A DNA stretch of 12,537 nt from Candidatus Poseidoniales archaeon (GTDB lineage Archaea; Thermoplasmatota; Poseidoniia; Poseidoniales; Thalassarchaeaceae): contig JAKUTA010000015.1 of assembly GCA_022447885.1 (NCBI GenBank), positions 1-12,537 on the forward strand, in the 5' to 3' direction. The notes beneath the pieces were generated by a model. The model was not told the DNA's origin and made no database searches. It saw only the letters and a program-made list of their open reading frames with translations. Position numbers and translations under genes: made by a program. Shown here one piece after another: positions 1 through 5,298 of this stretch; position 1 is the first letter of the stretch; each line of letters opens with the position of its first letter.

Positions 1-155
1 TCCATCACGGGATGCTCGGTGGGCATCGGGACAGCGCCGATCCAGACGAGATTGAGCAGCAGCCAGAAGATCAGCGCGGTCCATGGGCGAACGGGTTTCA
101 GTTTCGCAGAGGCCTTTCGTTGCTGACGAGGTTCCTTCTGCTCGACCTCCTCCAT
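1..155 (-). CDS. Partial small membrane protein (N-terminal 51 codons)
   Basis: This is an open frame on the minus strand starting at ATG 155-153 and running off the left edge of the window without a stop. The 51 visible residues have a charged, Lys/Arg/Glu-rich head (about residues 1-24, beginning MEEVEQKEPRQQRKAS). A single hydrophobic segment follows at about residues 25-42 (TALIFWLLLNLVWIGAV), then a short polar stretch. That pattern fits a signal anchor or first transmembrane helix with a cytoplasmic N-terminus. The start lies only 5 bases after the stop of the mptE-like gene, so the two are probably co-transcribed. No clear Shine-Dalgarno sequence precedes it. The family is not recognisable from this fragment and no function is assigned. 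Confidence 0.65.
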   Translation of the reverse strand, partial: MEEVEQKEPRQQRKASAKLKPVRPWTALIFWLLLNLVWIGAVPMPTEHPVM

Positions 156-160
156 GCGTC

Positions 161-925
161 TCACCGGCTCTTGAACAGGATGTCGAGGACCTCATCCATC
201 CATTTCAGTTTCCTGAGTTTGATTTGCTGGTCGGTGTCCCCGCTCCAGCGACCGACCACGTCGCTCTGGAATCCGAGCAGCCGGATGTCCTCGCGGGCGC
301 ACCCGAGCGCGACGAGCAGGCATGCGGCCCTGTCCCCGTCGGTGAATCCTCCGGGATTGTCCGCGCCGCGCAGAGTGGTCGGTGTCTGGTGAGTGAGGAT
401 GAGTGGCGGCGGGGTGGCGGAATCAGCGAACGCGGTGAGCAGAGTACGCCATTCCTGCTCGTTGTCACCGTGAGCGTGCACCGCGAACGGGACGCCTCGA
501 GCGGCTACGGCGAGCAGCCGTTCCAGCCCCCCATCTCCGTCGGATACGACCAGCAGCAGCCGTTGACGAGCCACTTCAGCGACGCTTGCAGGGAGTTCCT
601 CGAGCACTCCCACACCACCATCGGCGGCGACGAGCGAGCATCCGGCGGCGAGCGCGCTGATGACTTCGACCGGTTCCACCGCGGCCCCCAGCACGGCCGT
701 CGGCTGGCCTCTGGCAAGCCTCCCTCTCAGCGAGGCGAGCGTCGCCTCGCGCATCGACCGTGACCAGAGGGCGATGCGCACATCTTCCACCGCTTTCACC
801 AGTGCCACAGCGCTGGCGCGATCATCCACCTCGTCCCAGCCGAATGCGTCGCGGAATCGGCCCTGGATGGTGAACAACCGTTCGTCCATGAACTCCAGAC
901 GACCTGCATCCGCCTCGGTCACCAT
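161..925 (-). CDS. mptE: 6-hydroxymethyl-7,8-dihydropterin pyrophosphokinase (archaeal MptE type, DUF115 fold)
   Basis: A 254-residue protein matching the archaeal MptE family. These enzymes transfer pyrophosphate from ATP to 6-hydroxymethyl-7,8-dihydropterin, the activated pterin for folate or methanopterin-type cofactors, in the cytosol. Visible family signatures are ADGG (residues 101-104), an acidic SDGDGG (128-133), HAHGDN (150-155), the strongly conserved GGFTDGDRA (192-200) and a C-terminal LRKLKWMD (238-245). Family members more often read DLDG where this one has DGDG. Length is typical. The start is uncertain: ATG at 925 is the longest choice, but a second ATG at 889 (MDERLF...) also fits and may be the true start. 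The gene is divergent from priL, with 67 bases between them. Family assignment is firm. Specificity is inferred from homology. Confidence 0.87.
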   Translation of the reverse strand: MVTEADAGRLEFMDERLFTIQGRFRDAFGWDEVDDRASAVALVKAVEDVRIALWSRSMREATLASLRGRLARGQPTAVLGAAVEPVEVISALAAGCSLVAADGGVGVLEELPASVAEVARQRLLLVVSDGDGGLERLLAVAARGVPFAVHAHGDNEQEWRTLLTAFADSATPPPLILTHQTPTTLRGADNPGGFTDGDRAACLLVALGCAREDIRLLGFQSDVVGRWSGDTDQQIKLRKLKWMDEVLDILFKSR

Positions 926-956
926 CGGCGCCCCCGGTCAAGCGTGCGTCGGCCAG

Positions 957-967
957 ACTTCAAGAAC
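957..967. promoter_or_regulatory. Candidate TATA box in the mptE/priL divergent spacer
   Basis: The patch acttcaagaac is the least GC-rich stretch of the 67-base divergent spacer. Its centre lies about 31 bases before the priL ATG at 993, which fits an archaeal TATA element with a leaderless or very short-leader mRNA. It could also serve mptE on the other strand, where it would leave a leader of roughly 10 bases. The match to a TATA consensus is weak, so this rests mainly on spacing. Confidence 0.3.
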
Positions 968-992
968 CCGCACACCGAGGAGACGGCTGCTC

Positions 993-2267
993 ATGCCTGC
1001 TCCGTTGCACCCCCCACGCATCACCGACCCGGTGGTACTCGCTCGTTTTCCCTTCCTGCCACAGGGAGAGCAGTGGATCAAGGAACTCAGGGAGCAGAAC
1101 GAGGTCGACCTGGACAGTCTGGTGAATGCGGATTGGCTGGCGGAGGCGAGGGCTCGGGGTACCTTGCGCATGTTGGAGTCGATCGTGCATGACAAGGGCA
1201 TCGACGCTGACAGCCGTGTGGACATCCACACCGACTACGGACAGATGGTCGAGGGGCTGGGCTACTACTACGCCATGTTCGTCGTTTGCGCGTCACTCGA
1301 CGAGCTCTTGTTGAAACGCTGGGTGGAGGGTGAGGCGACCCGCGCGGACAATCTCCTCTCGACCACCTCGGACGCCGAGTTGTTCGATACGATCGCTCGT
1401 ACCTACCTCTCCGACCTGCGCAGACATGACCCTTCGGAAGGTGAATCGGCGACGTCCCCTCTCCACTCTCCCCGCTCGCGCGCGAGGGATGATCGGTCGT
1501 GGGAGATCCCCCTGACCGATTTCGTGGAGTTGGCTCCGCGCATCACCGGGTCCTACTGGAGGCTGACCAATCGGCCGGTCTCCGCTGGCTGGGTGCTGAT
1601 GAACGGGACGGCGCGCGAGGATTCCCAGGGGCGGCTGTCCCGCCTGATCAAGGAACGCATACGCGTCCAGCTCATCGCTCGCTGTCAGGCGAACATCTCC
1701 CGTATGGATGAGCAGGTGACGGCGATGCTCGCCGAGCCCGTGGGCATGATCGTGGCGGAACTCCAGACGCAGCGCGGCAGGGAGGTGCAGGTGACCGCCG
1801 CCGAGAAGGGCGACTGGCCGCCTTGCATGCTGGCGGCGATCGCCGAGTTGAACATAGGTGAGAACGTCAATCACGCCGGCCGCCGCTTCCTCGCCAACAT
1901 GAGCCGGGCGCTCGGTCTTCCGCCTGAGCAGTGCGCCGGTTTCTTCGTCAACGCACCCGACTACGACGAGAAGACCACCAACTATCAGGTGGCCCAGATC
2001 TACGAGGCGGAATACACTCCTGAGAAGTGCGACACGCTGGCCCTCAACAATCGCTGTCCCGTGGCCTCTGGTCTGATCGATGATTCGCTCTGCCGCAGGG
2101 AGTGGCTCACTCATCCGTTGAAGTACGTCCGCGTGAGACAGCGCGCCCGTCAGCGCGATGCACAGGTGGCCGTCGCGCAGGATGCGCCCGACGCGGTGCT
2201 GGATGGAGCGGAAGAAGCCGGCTCTGATGGTGCCGACGGCGCCGAAGCACACCGAATGGCTGATTGA
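993..2267 (+). CDS. priL: DNA primase large subunit PriL ([4Fe-4S] subunit)
   Basis: A 424-residue regulatory subunit of the archaeal/eukaryotic primase, which works with catalytic PriS to make replication primers. The N-terminus shows the usual opening (DPVVLARFPFLPQGEQWI, residues 10-27). The C-terminal iron-sulfur domain is clear, with four cluster cysteines at C278 (PPCM), C346 (EKCD), C355 (NRCP) and C367 (LCRREWLTHPLKY), plus NHAGRRFL and NYQVAQIY blocks. A further cysteine, C314, lies outside the four-Cys pattern. A polar Ser/Arg-rich stretch (about 149-170) interrupts the N-terminal domain, and an Ala/Asp/Glu-rich tail of about 40 residues follows the cluster domain. The frame is open upstream to 660, but that part overlaps mptE and has no primase character, so ATG 993 is chosen. 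No priS is visible in the window. Confidence 0.95.
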   Translation: MPAPLHPPRITDPVVLARFPFLPQGEQWIKELREQNEVDLDSLVNADWLAEARARGTLRMLESIVHDKGIDADSRVDIHTDYGQMVEGLGYYYAMFVVCASLDELLLKRWVEGEATRADNLLSTTSDAELFDTIARTYLSDLRRHDPSEGESATSPLHSPRSRARDDRSWEIPLTDFVELAPRITGSYWRLTNRPVSAGWVLMNGTAREDSQGRLSRLIKERIRVQLIARCQANISRMDEQVTAMLAEPVGMIVAELQTQRGREVQVTAAEKGDWPPCMLAAIAELNIGENVNHAGRRFLANMSRALGLPPEQCAGFFVNAPDYDEKTTNYQVAQIYEAEYTPEKCDTLALNNRCPVASGLIDDSLCRREWLTHPLKYVRVRQRARQRDAQVAVAQDAPDAVLDGAEEAGSDGADGAEAHRMAD

Positions 2268-2338
2268 TTGCGCACTTCGTCAGAACGGCAGATGGTTGAT
2301 AGCGGAGCCGCGACCCTGACTTTTCCAGCAGCAGCGTT

Positions 2339-2343
2339 GGAGG
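2339..2343 (+). promoter_or_regulatory. Shine-Dalgarno sequence for the DUF373 gene
   Basis: GGAGG lies 7 bases before the ATG at 2351. This is one of the two clear ribosome-binding sites in the window and fixes the start of the DUF373 gene. It suggests the gene is translated from a longer mRNA, perhaps shared with priL, whose stop is 83 bases upstream. Confidence 0.7.
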
Positions 2344-2350
2344 ATGGGCC

Positions 2351-3463
2351 ATGACGCGTACGTTGGTCATCACGGTGGACAGGGACGACGACCTGGGCAA
2401 GAAGGCGGGCATCCGCGGCCCGGTGCTCGGCAGGAAGGAGGTGCTGACAGCGGCCTTGCGGTTGGGTATAGCCGACCCTGAGGAGAGCGACACCAACGCC
2501 ATCCTCGGGGCGTTGCACCTGCATGACCAGTTGAAGGAGCAGGCCGAAGGGACGGACGAGGTCGAAGTCGCCGTGCTCACTGGTGACGAGCGGGTGGGAG
2601 TGCGCAGCGACCGGGCCATCTCGCAGCAACTCGAAGAGGTGATCGAGAAGTTCCAGCCCGACCGCGGCATGCTGGTCACCGATGGCGCCGAGGACGAGAG
2701 CATCCTGCCACTGCTGCAGTCGCGTCTGCACATCGACCACGTGCAGAAGATCATCGTGCGCCAGAGCAAGGGCATCGAGGGGACCTACTACTACCTGACC
2801 AAGGCGATCGAGGACGAGAAGTGGCGCGCACGTCTGCTGGTGCCGCTCTCAGTCGTGCTGATCCTGCTCGGACTCGGCATGATCCTGCCCAACGGCGGTT
2901 GGATCATCGGGATGATGCCGCTGCTCATCGGCATCTACCTGATGGCGAAGGGACTCGGAGTGGAACAGCATCTCAACCACATCATGCGCGACATGCGTGA
3001 GAACGCCGATGCGGCCATGGGGTCGTCGCTGCTGTGGGCGTTCACCATATTCTTCTCCATATTCGCCCTCGCTGAGGGGTGGCGCGTCTACGGCGTGGCG
3101 ATGGATTCCTACCCGGGTGCACTCGAACTGGTGCTGCTGGTGTTGCAGGGTGCGCTCGCCTGGATAGTGCTCGCCTTCCTCGCGTTCGCGCTCTCATTGC
3201 TGGTGCTGCGCTGGAAGCGGGGCACGTTCAGTGGTCGGACGCTGCAGATCATCGCCTTCGGTATCGTCATCTGGACGCTGGCGAGCGCGGCGCTCAGGGT
3301 GTCGCTGAAGGTGCTGCAGGGTCAGGAGTACGGTTTCGAGCCGAGCCAGATATGGGCAGACTGGGATCTCGCCTTCTATGCCATCATCGGATTCTGGGCG
3401 GTACGCATCATCGTGCGCTCCCAAGTCGAACGGGATGAGACCGGGCGCTACTGGGGCATCTGA
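2351..3463 (+). CDS. DUF373 family archaeal membrane protein
   Basis: A 370-residue protein of the DUF373 family, an archaeal family of unknown function. The N-terminal cytosolic domain (about 1-158) carries its signatures: TVDRDDDLGKKAG (8-20), GPVLGRKEVL (23-32), ADPEESDTNAILGAL (41-55), VTDGAEDESILPLLQSR (109-125) and VRQSKGIEGTYYYL (136-149). Six hydrophobic segments follow, at about 161-180, 183-203, 226-246, 257-287 (long, perhaps two short helices), 297-318 and 337-356, ending in a short charged tail. The start is set by GGAGG at 2339-2343. It follows priL on the same strand and converges with the gene ending at 3492, leaving 28 bases that show no obvious terminator. Family membership is firm. 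The Asp-rich motifs suggest nucleotide or metal binding, but that is inference. Confidence 0.93.
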   Translation: MTRTLVITVDRDDDLGKKAGIRGPVLGRKEVLTAALRLGIADPEESDTNAILGALHLHDQLKEQAEGTDEVEVAVLTGDERVGVRSDRAISQQLEEVIEKFQPDRGMLVTDGAEDESILPLLQSRLHIDHVQKIIVRQSKGIEGTYYYLTKAIEDEKWRARLLVPLSVVLILLGLGMILPNGGWIIGMMPLLIGIYLMAKGLGVEQHLNHIMRDMRENADAAMGSSLLWAFTIFFSIFALAEGWRVYGVAMDSYPGALELVLLVLQGALAWIVLAFLAFALSLLVLRWKRGTFSGRTLQIIAFGIVIWTLASAALRVSLKVLQGQEYGFEPSQIWADWDLAFYAIIGFWAVRIIVRSQVERDETGRYWGI

Positions 3464-3491
3464 CTCAGAAGATTACCGCCCTCTGTCGATC

Positions 3492-4190
3492 CTAGAAGCC
3501 TTGGGATGGCGGCTGTTCGCTCGGTGGCGTCCACTCCTTCCGCGGCTGCTGCTCGAATGCTGGATGAATCGCACCCCCCACCGGAACTCCTGGCTGGACC
3601 TGCGCCTGCACTACACCAGCCTGCCCGGCAATCGGCTGACCGGGAATCTGGCCAGGTTGTACCATCAGGACCCCCGTCTGCTGTTGCGGGTCCTTGAGCG
3701 TGAAGATGAAGATGATACCGAGCCCGAGCACGCAGATCGAGCAACAGGCGCCCCAGAAACCCAATCCGACTGCCATCGCCCCACCGATGTCGATGATTTG
3801 TTCCCGAATCATGACGTCACCGTCACCGGTGAACTTGACCTCCCAGGTCCCCTCAGTCATTACCGAGATGCCGCCAACGTAGGTGTAACCGGCCCATTCG
3901 TAGTATTCGCAGTCATTATTTTCCCCGCAGGGGATGAATCGACTGTCCGCATCACCGCCGACCAATTCGACATCGACCGTCTCCCCCTCCTCAACGAATA
4001 CGTAGTAGATACCCATCATCTCGAAGTTTCCTTCGTAAGTTGTGGGTGAGGTTCCGGTCCACTTCTCTGTCCCAGTGGGGTTCTCCACCAAGTCGCCCAT
4101 GAACGAGCCTCCGCCCGCGATGATGGCCACGATGCTGCCGATCAGCATCACGACCCCGACTCCGAGGGTGATCTTGGTCAAGATGCGCAT
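3492..4190 (-). CDS. Two-helix membrane protein with beta-rich outer domain and Pro/Gln-rich tail (unknown function)
   Basis: A 232-residue protein I cannot assign to a named family with certainty. It has an N-terminal hydrophobic helix (about 7-28) and an acidic, aromatic and glycine-rich domain (about 29-134) probably outside the membrane. That domain has two cysteines close together (C88 and C94, in PCGENNDCEYY) that could form a disulfide. A second long hydrophobic segment (about 136-165) precedes a Pro/Gln/Gly-rich, probably cytoplasmic tail (about 166-232). The layout and the EGTWEVKFTGDGDV stretch before the second helix recall GOLD/emp24-like lumenal domains, but this is only a suggestion. 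The frame is open to an ATG at 4244. MRILTKI at 4190 is preferred because it begins just before the first helix and has a T/A-rich box 29 bases upstream. It lies downstream of the zinc-ribbon gene. Confidence 0.8.
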   Translation of the reverse strand: MRILTKITLGVGVVMLIGSIVAIIAGGGSFMGDLVENPTGTEKWTGTSPTTYEGNFEMMGIYYVFVEEGETVDVELVGGDADSRFIPCGENNDCEYYEWAGYTYVGGISVMTEGTWEVKFTGDGDVMIREQIIDIGGAMAVGLGFWGACCSICVLGLGIIFIFTLKDPQQQTGVLMVQPGQIPGQPIAGQAGVVQAQVQPGVPVGGAIHPAFEQQPRKEWTPPSEQPPSQGF

Positions 4191-4212
4191 GTGGACCGAC
4201 CCTGTTCTCGCT

Positions 4213-4229
4213 GTTATCAAACTATTTCC
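4213..4229 (-). promoter_or_regulatory. Candidate archaeal TATA promoter for the two-helix membrane protein
   Basis: Read on the minus strand, GGAAATAGTTTGATAAC is a strikingly AT-rich patch in GC-rich DNA. It is centred about 29 bases before the ATG at 4190, the spacing expected for a leaderless archaeal transcript. It lies in the gap after the zinc-ribbon gene, so the membrane protein probably has its own promoter. Confidence 0.5.
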
Positions 4230-4244
4230 GTAGCACCCATCCAC

Positions 4245-4655
4245 TCATGAGTGGAACGTCGATTCAGTGGAGCAGTTGGGGCAGGTCACCTTGATCGGCC
4301 GGGTGGCGGGGATGCCCAGAGGGGCACCGCAACTGGGACACATGATCGCCTGCTCGACCTGCGCTTGTCTGTCCGTGCCGTCGTGGCTCGGGTCGTAGCG
4401 GACGCGGTAGCGGTGAGCGTCCTGCAGGTAGTTGGCAGACTGCCCCTCAGGGAGCGTCGGGGGCTGCATCTGGTCCATGTTGTCCAGCGAGTTGGACGCC
4501 GGAGCCGCTCCTCCTGACTGGTGGGCCTCCAGCTGGGCGAGCACCTGCTCGGCCGTGATGCTGTGCTTGCGAGCGATGCGGTCGAGCGCCAGGGTGCGGT
4601 CGTAATCGTCCATCGCCAGCAACTCCTGCAGAACGGTTGCCGAAACCTGCGTCAT
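4245..4655 (-). CDS. Small C-terminal zinc-ribbon protein (unknown function)
   Basis: A 136-residue hydrophilic protein on the chosen start. The N-terminal third is helical and charged (ELLAMDDYDRTLALDRIARK, then SITAEQVLAQLEAH), resembling a small helical or winged-helix-like module. A low-complexity Gln/Pro/Ser/Asn linker follows. The C-terminus is a zinc ribbon with two CxxC knuckles, CPSC (C106, C109) and CPNC (C125, C128), spaced as in treble-clef or rubredoxin-like ribbons. The frame is open to ATG 4727, with another ATG at 4682. I prefer 4655 because the first 24 residues of the longer form look unstructured and because a T/A-rich box sits 29 bases before 4655, as at neighbouring genes. 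A role in nucleic-acid or protein binding is possible but inferred only from the ribbon. It lies just upstream of the two-helix membrane protein on the same strand. Confidence 0.78.
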   Translation of the reverse strand: MTQVSATVLQELLAMDDYDRTLALDRIARKHSITAEQVLAQLEAHQSGGAAPASNSLDNMDQMQPPTLPEGQSANYLQDAHRYRVRYDPSHDGTDRQAQVEQAIMCPSCGAPLGIPATRPIKVTCPNCSTESTFHS

Positions 4656-4678
4656 CCCAGATGGCTCGCCTCGCTCAG

Positions 4679-4689
4679 TCATAGAACTT
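4679..4689 (-). promoter_or_regulatory. Candidate TATA box for the zinc-ribbon gene
   Basis: On the minus strand AAGTTCTATGA is centred about 29 bases before ATG 4655. If it is real, the start at 4655 is right and the codons up to 4727 are untranslated. It is a short and degenerate match. Confidence 0.3.
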
Positions 4690-4744
4690 GGCTTGATTCG
4701 CCCGTTGAGAATCCGGCTCACGCTCATGCATCTGATTCAAATAG

Positions 4745-4760
4745 GGCCGGCATTCCGGCC
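4745..4760. other. Perfect hairpin in the divergent zinc-ribbon/CBS spacer
   Basis: GGCCGG, a four-base CATT loop and CCGGCC form a perfect 6-bp inverted repeat. It sits directly after an AT-rich patch (4736-4747, gattcaaatagg) and before the Shine-Dalgarno of the CBS gene. It could be an operator, or a hairpin in the 5' leader of the CBS mRNA. In GC-rich DNA a stem of this size can arise by chance. Confidence 0.35.
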
Positions 4761-4765
4761 GGCTT

Positions 4766-4775
4766 GAGGAGAGGA
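4766..4775 (+). promoter_or_regulatory. Shine-Dalgarno sequence for the CBS-domain gene
   Basis: GAGGAGAGGA precedes the ATG at 4781, with its GGAG core 9 bases upstream of the start. This supports 4781 over the internal ATG at 4817, so the basic N-terminal extension is likely translated. Confidence 0.6.
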
Positions 4776-4780
4776 CAGGA

Positions 4781-5287
4781 ATGGGGTTGCTCAAGAGCAG
4801 GAAACGGACTGCAACGATGCCTAGGAACCGCGTTGTCGAGATGGCGACGCGGCACGTTCACAAGCGCACGGCGCGGGAGATTCGCAAGGTGACATGTGGC
4901 CGAGTGATGCTCCCCGCGCACGAGGTGGACGAGCTGGATTCGATGGACAGGGTGATGCGTACGATGATCGCGAAGGACTGGGATCATGTGATGGTAACCG
5001 ATGATCGGGGTGTGCTGGTAGGCCGGGTACACGCCGTCGACCTGTTGAAGCTCATCGGGCGCAACAGAATCAACCGCGAACTCCACTGGATGGAGGCGGT
5101 CCCGATCTCAGAGGCGGTGACACAGCCCCCGCTTCAGGTGTCCACACGTACTCCGCTGATGGCCGCCGTCGCGCTGCTGCTCACACACGACCTGAACCAG
5201 ATCGCGGTCGTCGATGACGAAGGCGGACTGGTGGGCATTGTGTCCAATGCGGTCGTCGCCCGACACCTTCCCCGATTCCTTCTCTGA
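4781..5287 (+). CDS. Tandem CBS-domain protein with basic N-terminus
   Basis: A 168-residue stand-alone CBS pair. CBS 1 spans about 36-95 (DSMDRVMRTMIAKDWDHVMV, DDRGVLVGRVHAVDLLKLI) and CBS 2 about 107-166 (ISEAVTQPPLQVSTRTPLMA, HDLNQIAVVDDEGGLVGIVS). Such pairs fold into a Bateman module that usually senses adenine nucleotides such as AMP, ATP or S-adenosylmethionine and controls a partner. The partner is not evident here. Residues 1-35 are rich in Lys/Arg (MGLLKSRKRTATMPRNR and on) and could bind nucleic acid or an acidic partner; that is inference. The start is supported by a Shine-Dalgarno site 9 bases upstream. The gene is divergent from the zinc-ribbon gene and converges with the mutase gene, leaving 8 bases between stops. 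Confidence 0.92.
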   Translation: MGLLKSRKRTATMPRNRVVEMATRHVHKRTAREIRKVTCGRVMLPAHEVDELDSMDRVMRTMIAKDWDHVMVTDDRGVLVGRVHAVDLLKLIGRNRINRELHWMEAVPISEAVTQPPLQVSTRTPLMAAVALLLTHDLNQIAVVDDEGGLVGIVSNAVVARHLPRFLL

Positions 5288-5298
5288 GCCCCGGCTCA
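5285..5298. other. Perfect inverted repeat holding the stop codons of both convergent genes
   Basis: TGAGCC-CC-GGCTCA is a 6-bp inverted repeat with a 2-base centre. Its left TGA is the stop of the CBS gene and its right TCA is the stop of the mutase gene read on the minus strand. A bidirectional terminator is possible, but no T tract follows on either side, so function is uncertain. Confidence 0.4.

Noticed and set aside
660..992. 111-codon upstream extension of the priL frame
   Set aside because: It overlaps most of the 5' half of mptE on the other strand and is Ser/Thr/Arg-rich without primase character. Recognisable PriL sequence begins right after ATG 993.
1293..2252. 319-codon minus-strand open frame
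   Set aside because: It lies entirely antisense to priL, which has clear family motifs. The frame has His/Arg/Gly-rich shadow composition and no recognised motif.
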